DNA from: Hygrophila difformis
Taxonomy: Eukaryota > Streptophyta > Magnoliopsida > Lamiales > Acanthaceae
Assembly (NCBI GenBank): GCA_030278955.1
Contig: JAOANR010000001.1
Location: 40,574,890 to 40,638,889 of the forward strand
Direction: 5' to 3'
DNA length: 64,000 nt
Shown here: positions 31,108-43,145 of the stretch, in pieces
How the letters are laid out: every line of letters begins with the position of its first letter
Position numbering within the stretch: position 1 is the stretch's first letter
Position numbers and translations under genes: made by a program
Notes under the pieces: generated by a model
What the model saw: only the letters and a program-made list of their open reading frames with translations
Told to the model about the DNA's origin: nothing
Databases searched by the model: none

Positions 31108-34100
31108 ATGGAAGATCCGACGGCGGAGGAGATGGGAGACGCGGTGTTTGACGAAGGGTTGGCTCTAGTGCCCGTCGAGCAAGCGAGTGGAGAGGCGCCG
31201 CCCTCGCCGCGGCCGTCGTCACCCCCGCACGCCGCTCCTGCGGCCGCCGGCCGCCAGCCCCGCCCCCCCTCCGGCACCGACACTGTTCGGGTAAGTATTT
31301 CCCATCCCCACCCCTAACCCGCCGTCCCCACCCCCAACACGCCTTCCCCACCCCCAACCCGCCATGTCTGTGCTCTGCTCCACGTTTCAGCTTTTTTTTT
31401 TTTTTTATATAAATTAAATGCATACTGTTTAAATTGATTATGTTTTTAATTTGCAATTTAAATGCATATTTCCCATTACAGTATTTATTTAAATTTGTGT
31501 ACGATTTCTTAGGGTTTCGTAAACTTGAGTGTTTAGTATGTTCGGATGTGGATTGTCTATTTTGGATGTATAATTTGTTAGATGTGTTGAATTTTTGAAT
31601 TTATTTGGTAATTTGGATGTACGATTTAGATGTATTAGATGTGTTGAATTTTTGAATTTATTTGGTAATTTAGATGTATTAGATGTGTTGAATTTTTGAA
31701 TTTATTTGGTAAATTTGGATGTGCGATTTCTTAGGGTTCGTAAACTTGAGTATAATTTTGCGAATTGTTGTATTTGGGTATATGAAGTTATTTGCTAATT
31801 TATTGTGTATTTGGGTATAAATTATGGTGTTTAGGGTTTAGGGTATAGGGTTTAGGTTATAGGGTTTAGGGTTTATCCATAAAGATTTGATAAAAATTAT
31901 AAATAAAAAATACTATTTATTTTAAAGTTTAAAAAAATTAATTTTTAAGGGTTTAGGGTTAAGGGTATAGGGTTTAGGGTTTAGGGTTTAGGTTTAAAAA
32001 AATTATCCATAAAGATTTGATAAAAATTATAAATAAAAAATACTATTTATTTTAAAGTTTAAAAAAAATTAATTTTTAAGGGTTTAGGGTTAAGGGTATA
32101 GGGTTTAGGGTTTAGGGTTTAGGGTTTAGGGTTTAGGTTTAAAAAAATTATCCATAAAGATTTGATAAAAATTATAAATAAAAAATACTATTTGTTTTAA
32201 AGTTTAAAAAAATTTAATTTTTAAGGGTTTAGGGTTAAGGGTATAGGGTTTAGGGTTTAGGGTTTAGGTTTAAAAAAATTATCCATAAAGATTTGATAAA
32301 AATTATAAATAAAAAATACTATTTGTTTTAAAGTTTAAAAAAATTTAATTTTTAAGGGTTTAGGGTTAAGGGTATAGGGTTTAGGGTTTAGGGTTTAGGG
32401 TTTAGGTTTAAAAAAATTATCCATAAAGATTTGATAAAAATTATAAATAAAAAATACTATTTGTTTTAAAGTTTAAAAAAATTTAATTTTTAAGGGTTTA
32501 GGGTTAAGGGTATAGGGTTTAGGGTTTAGGGTTTAGGGTTTAGGTTTAAAAAAATTATCCATAAAGATTTGATAAAAATTATAAATAAAAAATACTATTT
32601 ATTATAAAGTTTAAAAAAACTAATTTTTAAGGGTTTAGGGTATAGGGTTTAGGGTTTAGGGTTTAGGGTTTAGGTTTAAAAAAATTATCCATAAAGATTT
32701 GATAAAAATTATAAATAAAAAATACTATTTATTATAAAGTTTAAAAAAACTAATTTTTAAGGGTTTAGGGTTAAGGGTATAGGGTTTAGGGTTTAGGGTT
32801 TAGGGTTTAGGTTTAAAAAAATTATCCATAAAGATTTGATAAAAATTATAAATAAAAAATACTATTTATTATAAAGTTTAAAAAAGAAAATTAATTTTTA
32901 AGGGTTTAGGGTTAAGGGTATAGGGTTTAGGTTTAAAAAAATTATCCATATAGTTTTAAAAAAAAGTATAAATAAAAATACTATTTATTTTAAACCGCAG
33001 GGGGATTGGTGGTTTGTTCGGCCCGAGGGACAGGGATGCGCCCCTCACCTTATTATGTACTTTAGAGCCCTAGTTCTCCCGATCATAGTGCATGAGTTGC
33101 AGGAGACTGACCCGGATGGATTAGCGGAGCTCCGGGCTTCATGTTTTTCATATCTATACAGAGGAGCGACTCACGAGAGGGGGCCGCGTTGGTCTGATAG
33201 CGTTATGGCGGCTCAGGCCATGGCCGAGATTTTACACCGTGAGGTGGCGTTCCGCTTCCCTGCCGATGGTGAGGAGGGGGGTGAGGACGATGCTGTCTGG
33301 TTTTTTATATGCGGGCGATTTGTGCGATACGGCCGGCAGGAGCACGCTTTGATTACTGGTTTGCGGTATGGCCGGTCTGAGTTCCAGCTATACTCGGACG
33401 ATGGTCCCCCAGCCGGGAGCTTATTTTCGAGGTACCAGGACGTTCTCGCGAGCGCCTCCGCGGATAGGATCCGTACAGCCTTTAGGGACGGGCATTTTCG
33501 TACGACACCTGGCGACGGCTTGAGAGTCGCTAGGGTTTTGACAGCCTTCTATCTCGTTCTCGGGCACGATGGGCACAGTCGTGGTCCGGAGCCATGGATG
33601 TGGCGGTTGGTGGAGGACCGGGATGCTTGGGAGGCATTTCCGTGGGGTTTGATTAGCTGGCAGGTGTCACGACATGGGTTCAGGCGTCTCCTCACCGCGA
33701 CCAAGCCTGATGGTTCAGTGCACTTCTACGGCCATGCACTGCATTTATGGTACGGTACTGTTACACCACATATTATAAATGTTTTCATTTGCACTGGTCT
33801 AATGATTTACCTGACGTAATTGGTTCGTGAACTCTGCAGGTCTGGGCCTGCGAGGCCGTCCCAGCTATGATGACGATTTATTGCAAGGAGAGATTGGGGG
33901 ACCCGACGGAGCACCGCCCCAGGATTGTACAGTACCTATTCAAGAGGGTGACGAAGGCCCGAGATTGGCGAGCGTTTTTCGATCAGACGGTTAGTGGGCA
34001 TGTATTCGTTATCTCGTTGACATTTCGTATACTAACAGTATTTTTTTGATTGTGTATACAGTTGGAGTGTTTTGAGACACTTACACCCACCGAGGTGGAG

Positions 34101-36761
34101 TCGAGGGAGCCCTATATGGCAGACCTTGATGTTGAGATCCCACCCGGATTAAAGTGGGTGCGAAAAGACGATCGAAAGAAGGGTCGCAAGCGGAAGACGG
34201 GCGACGGGGATGCTCCGGTGGTGGACGAGGCCGAGCCGACAGTTGACATTGATCAGGGTGGCAGCGGCGCTGAGGCACCGAGTCGGCCCACCCAGCGCCC
34301 GTGCACGGATACACCCAGCGCCGATGCAGAGCCGAGCACCCACCCAGTGCCTCCGGATTTTGAGACCATTATGGCCCGTCTACTGGAGGGTTACGAGCGG
34401 CGCACGGCGGACATGATCGCAGCGTGTGATCGACGGACAGCGCAGACGGTCGCGGAGGGGGTGCGACAGATTGCGGACATGGTCGCTGCGACGGAGCAGC
34501 AGCTTATGCAGGAGATTCACCGCCAGCAGGAGGCCACGAGATTGGTGGTGGCGGCGGAGGTCAGGGCCGTACTCCAGCGGAGCCACATCCGGACGCCAGA
34601 TGTGAGCAGAGCTGGCATGTCGGGTAGCAGGGAGGCGGGGGTGACTCCTGGAGTACGTGCGGGTACTGCATCGGGGGCAGATCAGGCACGCGCTACGAGA
34701 GAGTTCTCTGGAGTGCGAGCGACCATGCCGCAGGTGTGCTCGGATTCACAGGATGCTTCCGGATCCGATCATGCCGCCGACGCCGAGCAGCGTACACCTC
34801 AGTCCGGCCATGACGAGGCGACTCCATCCGGCACAGGTAATTATATTTATTCTTGCTAATTTACTATCATACTGCAGACGAGTTAATATTTGAGATTTGT
34901 TGAATGATGTTGTGACTACATATTCGCAGGTTTTACGTCACCACCTCCCAGTGCGCCTACTGTGCATCCGAGTTGCGACGTCACAGCTGCAGGTATTTTA
35001 CTGGCATTAATGCGATTTATTTAGCACATCCGGATTGATTCTTGGTATTTTATTTATGATTCACTAAAAATATTTTTTCAGAGTCTGTTACACCACACTT
35101 AAGCATACCTCCACTGTCCACTGACCCGACACCTTCCTCCACCACAGCTGCAGGTATTTTGCTGTTGTTTAGTTTAAAGTTTGATTGTGTACTTATTCTG
35201 CTTATAGAATAATTGTTATTTTTTAAACCCATATGTAATTTCCCAGATTATGTTACACCACCGCCACGGGTGCAGCCACCGTCCACGCTGCATCCAAGTT
35301 CCTCCACTGTCCACTTAGCGGGTATGTTTTCGGTTTTTTGTACATACATTTTAATTGTTTATTATTTTCCCTGATGAGGATATTTGCGTAGGAGGTTCCG
35401 GACGCACGGACCCCGCCGAGTACCGCACTAGACGGGAGCGACAGGAGTCTCAGGCGCTTAGAAGCCCGTTCACCACCAGGCTTGATCGACCGCGAGGGCG
35501 AGCTGGGAAAGAGTTGTTCAGCACTTATCTGGAGCAGGGCGGATATAGGTAATTTTGTAACCAGTTAAATTAATAGTGCACCTCACTACGGGAATACGAA
35601 TCATGTGTACTTCTAATGCAGTGTAAACGTCGGGGCGATGTTTTCTGTTACCCATCATTTTTCAAGTCATGGTGCACCACCACCTACCACCTGGAAGACG
35701 AGGTAAATTTGCTTTTCGTTTCTCTACTGGGCGTGTGCGTAAAACAAGACTTTTTAAGTTCATATCTACTCAGTCCACACTACATTTATTGTTGCAGCAA
35801 TTAGATGCGTACCTTGGGATTCTACATTTCAAGCCCGAGATCTTCGGTGGCCGGGTGCGACAGGATAGGCAGATAGGCTTCGTCGATGCAAAATTTCTGG
35901 TTAGGTTTATAATTTTGTCTTCGAATGTATATGTATTATATTTATTATATTTATAATTGACTGACCGCAATTCTATTCTTAAACTAGACTCACCTTATCC
36001 ATAACTGCTGGGACGCGTTCGATAAGGTGCCACGTTTTGATGATAAGGCTGTGGAGCGATACCGGCAGTATGTTGCGGGGCAGAGGCCCTCGTGGGGCAA
36101 ACCTAGGCCGTGGTGGACACTTGACGAGGTTCGTGTTAATAACAACCGAACTTATTTATTTTTTCAATTTAGCGTATCTATCGACCATTTAATTGTTGAT
36201 TTTTAAACAGTTGGTGTGCCCATGGAACGTTCGAAAGCACTGGGTTATCGTTCGATTTTCACTGAGGGAGCAGTGCATCTACCTCCATGATGGTCTGTTA
36301 CCGCCGAGGGCCCTGACAGATCCGATTAAGGAGAAGTTAAAGGAGACGCGCAAAGAGGACCTCCTGCCATTCAGGACACTATTTCCGGCGCTACTGCAGG
36401 TTGCCGGATACCACCGACATAAACCGGATGAGCCTACTGTACAGCAGTGGCCACTAGGTCGACCGCAGGACAACACAGTTTTACCCCAGTATGATAGGTA
36501 TTTTATTGGTTTTTTTATTTTATGCCTCATTGTTGTATAATTATTGCTTTTGTAGTTTTGTTTAATTTAAAGACTAACTGCAACAGCTCCTCTTGCGGCC
36601 CGTTGGCTCTTCTCACTGCATATTGTTTCCGCATGGGTACATTCCCCCGTCTAGGCGTGAAACTGGACATCAGAGGTATTCGTTTCGAGCAGGCGTTTGC
36701 AGTGTGGCGTTTCAGCTTGGACGCCTCCGCGGACGAGTTCTATGAGGGCGCTCTATTATGA
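31108..36761 (+). CDS. MULE-borne DUF1985-like/Ulp1 cysteine protease gene, about 13 exons
   Basis: Exon 1 (31108-31290) encodes an acidic, proline-rich start and ends at GTAAGT. Exon 2 begins at 33001 in phase and carries a DUF1985-like region (FVRYGRQEHALITGLRYG). Exon 3 (33840-33989) and exon 4 (34062-34836) follow, the latter with a helical region rich in Arg, Glu and Ala (about 34360-34580). Several short exons lie at about 34930-35550. The end exons (36211-36497, 36588-36761) form a C48 protease: His in VRKHWVIV (36238-36240), Asp in YLHDGLL and Cys in SSCGPLALLTA (36595-36597). Such enzymes cut SUMO-like modifiers. The usual DCG at the active Cys is SCG. The exon 2/3 join is one base out of phase with canonical sites, so a frameshift or non-canonical splice is possible. 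Internal exon borders are estimates. Confidence 0.75.
31830..32945. repeat. Telomere-type minisatellite, block 2, in the first intron of the Ulp1 gene
   Basis: Nine copies of a roughly 130-140 base unit. Each joins a run of TTTAGGG to a fixed AT-rich segment containing ttatccataaagatttgataaa, ataaataaaaaatactattt and taagggtttagggttaaggg. Copies differ in the number of TTTAGGG units and at a few bases. The array lies wholly inside the intron 31291-33000. Confidence 0.93.
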
Positions 36762-36978
36762 TCTGATATATATAGTTCCATATTTTCGTATTTTGTGATT
36801 ATTAAGCGATGTAGTATTACATTCTATTTCATGGTATGATATGATCTATATATTGCTATATGATAACACAGATATGAATAACAACTGCATTATAACCAAT
36901 ATTCAAATAGATCCAGACGAGTTCTTCCCACAGTTATTCAAATGATCTATATATTGTCATATGATTACACATTTCCAA
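36762..36978. other. Convergent intergenic region of the MULE genes
   Basis: About 217 AT-rich bases between the stop of the Ulp1 gene and the stop of the transposase; both transcripts should end here. Confidence 0.5.
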
Positions 36979-39823
36979 TTATTCGGATAGGTCAGAATCT
37001 TCCCACTCCTGATTGGCATCATTCAAATTGGGGATTTCCACAACACTGGGCATTTGACACCGTTTCACCGTGTGCCCTTCCTCACCGCAACGACTACACC
37101 TCTTCTTCCTGCGTTGACGTGGTTGAGATGGTCCAGGAATGTCATTTGGATCGACTGGTTGTGTGCACCTTCTCTCTTTGTGCCCGAACTCACCACACCT
37201 ACGACATCGCTGACGCCTTCCGGCACGCGAAGCTTTCTCGGTGGCGGATGGAATCCTGCTCTGTTTCGGTCGTCCTGCTTGCCTTGGGCATTTTGGTGTA
37301 CCGCATTTTACGTCTGCTATTTCTTTAGGTATTTGCCAAACATCAGGGTGCTCCATTGGAAAGACACGCTCGCCCCACGCAGCAAGTAGTGTATCACGCG
37401 TGTAAAAGGATGGCATGTAGTAGTTCAACTCCCCTCTAAAGGACCTGTACATAAAAAAATTGATAATTCCAAGCCAACATTGGACAAGACAAATTCGATA
37501 AGAAGTTGTAATATCTAACACATACTTGATTGCGGCAACAGCGTGGGCGCACGGGATGAGCATGGTCTGGAACGAAATGCACGTACACGTCCGATCAATG
37601 CCAAGGTCCACCACGTATGTCTTATTGTTTTGTTTCACGTGATACACATTTGGGTGGTTCGTTGCCTTGACAGGTAGCTTATCCCCCATTTCCCTCGCTT
37701 TTAGTAAACATTCGTTCGCCCATTCTGTAAGATGACCGGTGGTAAGTGCTGCCTGATTGTGCCTCTTCGTGAACCATTCACTCTGAACGGCACGGATAAC
37801 CTCGAATAGGGAGCAAATTGGCAGCTTCCTTGCCCACCGGAGCCGGCGGTTCATGCTCTCTACGATGTTCGTCGTCATCATGTCGTAGCGACGAACGACG
37901 CAACGCACACGAGCCCACTTCTCCGGTCCGATAACGTCCACAAGGTAGTGATACGCGCCAGGATAATGATCTTTCAACGTCTTCATATGTTGCTCGTACT
38001 CGGAGTTCTTGAAGGCATAGGCGGCTGCGGTGAATGTGTCGACCGCTGACTTCCCTCCGTGCTTTAATATTTTCTGTGAGAGGTGCACACAACACAGAAC
38101 GTGATGTGCCGTCGGCATGGCTTCATAAACTGCTCTCCTTATTGCCGGAGAACTATCGGAAACTACAAGCACATCGTCAGGAATGTCAAGGGCCCGTCTC
38201 AACTGCAGAAGAAACCATCTCCAGGATGGGACCGACTCGACTGCCCCTACACCGAAAGCAAGTGGGTAAATCATATTGTTGCCATCCTTCGTCACGGCCG
38301 CGAATAAGACACCCTTGTAAGATCCTTTCAAGTGTGTGCCGTCTATTACAATGAACGGCCGCATATGATTCCATCCTTTAATGGAAGCACCAACCGCGAA
38401 GAAAGCATATTTGAAACGACCCTTTCTGTCCAACATGTAATCTGTAACAGTTCCCGGGTTCTGCTGCTCCAGCATGTATAGGAATGATGGAACCATCTGG
38501 AACGAGGTGTCGTGGTCCCCGAACAGCGATGCTATTGCGTGTGCCCTAACTTTTCTAGCTAGGGATACCGACACAGTGACGCCCCTCTTCTTCAACGTAG
38601 CCTGAACCTGTACAGGTGACAGCGTGCTCTCATCGAGCACTATTTCATCTCCGAGGAAGGTACCCAAATATCTGGATGGGAGTGTGTTGGGTGGAGGACG
38701 GTCTGGATTCATCACGCATGTATGTGGAATTAACTTGTACACAACCCACGTCGATCCACTGCCTCGCGCACGCATCTTAAATTCACAATCTTCCTCACGA
38801 AAACACACCCAGTACCTGTGCGGCTCTGACTTAACCGTCTTCATGCCGGCTCTCTGATCCACCAAATACTCAACGAGCTTCTCCTTCAGCCTGTCTTTAG
38901 TCCCAAAAACTGACCCACGCGCTAGGATTCTATCAACCGAATCGTACAAGTACGGATCCACGTCTCGCTCGGGCAGATCAAAATGCGGTCGCGGCAGATT
39001 CCACATTCCGCTAGTCATGTCGGGTACAACGAACGCTTCTTCAGTATTTCGCCAAAACGGATTCTGCTCTCCATGCAACCCCCGCCCTCCACGCGTCTTT
39101 CTACCATTATTTTTGTTGTGTATGTCCCAAAAAATTTGGGCATATTTCTCAATCTTTCTCGTACTGAATGACCGAGACCCTTCTTCCTCTCCGTAGTCTG
39201 GGTCGTCCGACTCGTCCGACTCGGCCGACTCGTCCGACTCGTCCGACTCATCGTCCATCGAAGATCGCCATTCTTCCTCTTCACTCCCCTCTTCACTCTC
39301 CTCTACCTGCTCCTCCTCTTCGGCGCCATCTTCTCCCATGCGCTCCCCTTCATTGGACTCCGGAGGTGGGATGTTTTCTGCTTGCCCTGCATTCCCCTGC
39401 CCGTATTCATCTCCATACATGTTACTCCATCCTCCGTGCCCACTCGTATATCCGGGTACATTTCCCATGTTGCTTGCACCATACGCCATTTCCCCTCCGT
39501 AAAAAAACTCGCTGTTGTTTGCTCCAACATTCGGGTAATTGTAAAAATTATGCATCGGTTGTTGCCCGAATATCGCATCTGTCCAGCTTCCCGGCTGTGG
39601 AACGAATGGATAATTGAATTGTTCGTTATAATTTGTAGACGGTTGTGGAACGTCCGTACCTAAAAAAATTATTTAACACGTATTAATATTCATTAACATG
39701 TAATGGCACCTCCCAAATAATCGAAATTAAGCCCATATAGAAAAGCTTACGGTTCATGTCTTCCGGATCTCTATTACCAGTGGTGGAATCGCCCTCGAAC
39801 CAATTGGAACCGAACCAAGACAT
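36979..39823 (-). CDS. MuDR-type MULE transposase
   Basis: Exon 1 (39751-39823) starts MSWFGSNWFEGD. Its GT donor joins in phase to exon 2 from 39659, which adds about 34 residues before MHNFYNY; total about 915 residues. In order there are an acidic, Ser-rich N-terminus, a MuDR-type DNA-binding Cys/His region (VCFREEDCEF, LIPHTC), and the MULE catalytic domain with Asp in VIDGTHLKG, Asp in VVSDSSPA and Glu in TNIVESMNRR. A SWIM zinc finger (CTCISF, PCAHAVAAI) and two CCHC knuckles (RCRRCGEFGHKERRC, RCSRCGEEGHTVKRC) follow. A 75-base intron may lie at 37445-37519, since the frame stays open with or without it. No stops interrupt the gene, so the element could be autonomous. Confidence 0.9.
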
Positions 39824-40640
39824 TGTTCCGTCTCAAATAATACACCTGTCAGCAATTTGATTCACAAAACTACTTTTAATAACAATAATCTAACAATAAC
39901 TGTATACATTTGTTATTTTATTATACCAAATATTTTTAATATAACGAAAAATGCTTATAATTACTTTAGCATTTCTAAGTACAAATAACAACAATTTCCA
40001 TCTAATTAACTACAAACTAAATTAATCACCGTTTAATTTACTAAATTTAAACTTAATTAACCTACAAATTCAATTAAAATGAAACTCCCATTTTGGTTCA
40101 TCCACATATAGAAAAATACAGTATACCCCATATAGAAAAATAATAAATTTTAAATTCCATAACAGTTTATTAAAATTGACACCATTTTAAATTCCATAAC
40201 ATGATATATGTACCACAAATTTAAACTTAATTAACCTACAAATTAAATTAAAATGAAAACAGAAAACTTTACTAACATTTGTGGTACATATATCATGGCA
40301 TCTACACTTCTTAAAATAAAATCTTTATAGAGATGGTCAAAACATAAACAAAAATAAACATTTCTTAATTATAAAAATAATTCGACCATAACTTAAGCAA
40401 TAGAAACTTAGAAACTTACGAGTTATCCAAAATGACACTGGATCCGGGCCTTCAAAGAACCACAATAGCAATTCCAAAAAGCACAAAATGTATTATTTAA
40501 ATGCAACTTGATTGGGTTTTTGGAGCAAAGAAAGAGATGAAGTTTCGTTTGTGAATCTAGATCTGAGATGCAACTTGAAGTATATTATTTGAGCTTTCCA
40601 CCAATAATTGAGCTGTCCACAGCTGTCCACCAATAATTGC
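39824..40640. other. AT-rich right-arm spacer of the MULE
   Basis: Non-coding. It contains a direct repeat (aatttaaacttaattaacctacaaatt near 40046 and 40220) and an inverted pair (gatatatgtaccacaaat / atttgtggtacatatatc near 40203 and 40278). It probably includes the transposase promoter just above 39823. Confidence 0.5.
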
Positions 40641-40865
40641 ACTTCGATCGGCTATTTTCCTCTTCGATCGGACCGGCCCAACTGCTCAAATGGATGATCG
40701 AAGTAAAACAGCTTCGGTCGGCCAATTCCGCTTCGATCGGCCAATTATATCACCGACCGAAGCTCCTATATAGCCGACCGAAGTCTCTTAATTATGTTTA
40801 ATTACGTTAATCAGCTACCTGACTTCGGTCGGCCTTTTATATTTCGATCGGACCGATCGAACCTT
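40640..40865. repeat. Right subterminal CTTCGGTCGG/CTTCGATCGG cluster
   Basis: About ten copies of the motif or its complement between 40640 and the right inverted repeat, mirroring the left cluster, including gatcggaccgatcgaa just inside the repeat. Confidence 0.8.
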
Positions 40866-40952
40866 CCGACCGAAGGGTTTTTCGTCATTTCGGGTAGAAA
40901 AGTTAACTTTTAAGCGGTGGGTGTGAAAAACTTTTTTGCTATGTCTGACAGG
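40866..40952. repeat. MULE right terminal inverted repeat
   Basis: Inverted partner of 26917-27003, ending gctatgtctgacagg. Confidence 0.92.
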
Positions 40953-42096
40953 GTACTGCGGTTTGCATCCCTAAAATGTATAGATTCAAATATATCAGCA
41001 TGGAATGGAAGCGGACAGAAAGTGACGTATCTGACGACTGATCATTACACATTTCCAACCTTAATTTCTCTTTAAAGCACCAGGACCCAAACTCTAAACG
41101 AATGCCGACCATCCATTAACTATCACCTCACCCGCACCGGGACTTCGAAATCCGGGAGCCCCAGGTCGGGAAAAGGGCGTCCAACGAATAAGAGGTCGAC
41201 AACAAATGGTTGGAAAAACCGGAGCGGTCTTTAAAAAACCCTTTAAGGCAACATTGAAAACCGGTAATGGGTATGGGCGTAGGGTACTAATACTATTGTG
41301 GGGTTTGTGGCCTCATTATATATGTTGCATAAAGTTTGCAACAGTATTAAAAGAGAAAGGGGCCATATAAATACCAAAAGTGAGCACCACATAAAACCAA
41401 AATAGATACTAATGAACGGAAGTGGATATGGTGCAGTTGACTGCACATGCAGATATGGTGTATGAGATTATGTAATGATAGATTTTGTGTGTGTGATGCA
41501 GGGTGGTTTGTGTTATGTTTGGATGATTGGTGATGAATTTTATGATTTATGTTATGATTGAGTGATGAGATTACAAAAATGCTCTCAAACATCACAAAAA
41601 TTATCATTCCCGTCACACATGCGCTTGCAGGCAGCACCTTGTCTTCAATCTAACTGTATTGACTAATAAACTACAAAAATTTTAGGTAAATGATTTTAGG
41701 AAAATAGCTACTAATAAACTAAGACATTAACTGTGAAATAAATCCATTGAATTGCGTTTCCAAAAGTTTTCGGACATTAATAATAGGATATATAGATGGA
41801 GTATTAAATTTTTATAAATTTTATTTGTATAAAATTTGAGATTTTAATCGTCAAATGTGAATTGAATTGCGTAAAATACAAAAGTGGTTAACTTATAAAA
41901 AATTAGGGATAGGCAAAATATATTCAAACCGATTTGCTAAATCGAGTCGAAGAAATCGAACCGAATTTTTGGTTAACCGAATACCCTGGTTCAAGTATAA
42001 ATACCATATTTCAGTATTTATCAGGTTTACAAATACAAATAATTTTTTTCCCGATTAAGCAAACCGAATATGTTTAATGTATTTTAAAACATTATA
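40953..42096. other. Unique spacer between the MULE and the FUL promoter region
   Basis: No gene supported. A GC-richer patch (41100-41240) and AT-rich remainder show no clear repeat. Confidence 0.4.
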
Positions 42097-42354
42097 CTCC
42101 TTCTGTCCCACCTCAATTGTCATGTTTGACTTTTTTAAACTGTTAATTATTGAACTTTGACTCGATATTATTGTAAGTATATATGTGAAAAAATAGTCGA
42201 GTTCAGTCTTGTTAAATTCGTCTAATCGTATAGTTTTAGAATATATATTTTATATAATTTTTACTTGAATATATTTTGTGATATTAATAATTGAAAAAAT
42301 GCATTGGATTGTGTGCATAAATCAAATAGAACATTTCAAATGGGACGGAGGGAG
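42097..42354. mobile_element. Stowaway-like MITE upstream of the FUL-like gene
   Basis: Ends ctccttctgtcccacctc and gggacggagggag, flanked by TA (42095-42096, 42355-42356); 258 bases. It carries the internal taattcgtctaatcgtatagtttta-type block seen in the other copies. Confidence 0.82.
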
Positions 42355-43005
42355 TACATTCTATATATATATATATATATCCATATTTGATGGTATATAA
42401 TATAACTATATATCAATAGTATATCATTAATGCTCTCACCACCCATTTCCTATCCTATAAAGGCCGTTCAGCAAAAATATATATATATATATATATATAT
42501 ATCATTAACCAAATGCATTTGACCTAAGTGGTATGGGGCTCTGGCAACTTAGGTCTGTTCTGCATGTAGCTTTTGAGAGCTTTTGGTAGCTTTAGCTTTT
42601 ATTTCAAACAAAAGCCATGTTCTGTACACTAGCTTTTGAGAGCTTTTGTAAGCTTCATTTTAGAAGCTACTTTTTGTAGCGTTAAAAATAAGCTAGCAGG
42701 CTTATTTATGTTAAATTATAATTTTAACTCAATAACCAACTCACTACCCAATAATTTACATAAATATTTGTCCTTTTATTTTATTGCATACATTTTTTGA
42801 CATATATATATATAATGTGCTGCGGTTAAGGTAGTAAAAAAAAAATACTGTACTAATGATTTACGTGGATAGAAAAAGGCATGGGTGGTACATAAGTTAT
42901 AATGGTGGGCTATGCTTTTTTACCATAAGGAGTGGGGAAGCGAAATATCTGAGCAGAGAGAGCTCGACAGCGCATACAAGGCTAAATTTTGTATATGCAA
43001 GGCTT
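42355..43005 (+). promoter_or_regulatory. Upstream region of the FUL-like gene
   Basis: Contains AT dinucleotide runs (42362-42380 and 42476-42501) and two imperfect 60-base units beginning tgttctg and holding agcttttgagagctttt (about 42557 and 42618). No perfect CC(A/T)6GG box was noticed. Confidence 0.45.
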
Positions 43006-43013
43006 TATATATA
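43006..43013 (+). promoter_or_regulatory. TATA box of the FUL-like gene
   Basis: TATATATA about 240 bases before the start codon, followed by a pyrimidine-rich leader (43045-43145). Position fits a transcription start near 43035-43045. Confidence 0.6.
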
Positions 43014-43145
43014 GAAGGGGTAAAAATCACACCATTCAATTCCTTTGCAGCATCTCATTTCTCATTTCTCATTATTAGTATTTCTCTATTCGCAAATATC
43101 CCAATCTCTCATCACATCACACTCCATTGCACTTCCTCATTTTCC

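Larger units (their letters stand above)
26917..40952. mobile_element. 14.0 kb Mutator-like element with transposase and Ulp1 protease genes
   Basis: The terminal inverted repeats are about 87 bases (26917-27003 and 40866-40952), both starting cctgtcagacatagc and running through a shared acacccaccgcttaaaag segment with only a few mismatches. The 9-10 bases outside the ends (ctctgttgt / gtactgcggt) match only partly, so the target duplication is eroded or absent. Inside are a MuDR-type transposase gene on the minus strand and a DUF1985/Ulp1 gene on the plus strand, facing each other. The subterminal regions hold arrays of CTTCGGTCGG and CTTCGATCGG. Large repeat blocks fill 27.1-33.0 kb. Plant MULEs that carry Ulp1-like genes (Kaonashi and relatives) are known; this is a large example with both genes largely readable. 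Confidence 0.9.

Noticed and set aside
31026..31456. Minus-strand frames opposite exon 1 of the Ulp1 gene
   Set aside because: GC-rich shadow frames of a proline-rich exon.
30255..32945. A chromosome end, from the TTTAGGG repeats
   Set aside because: The repeats are internal, composite, flanked on both sides by one MULE and followed by more genes.
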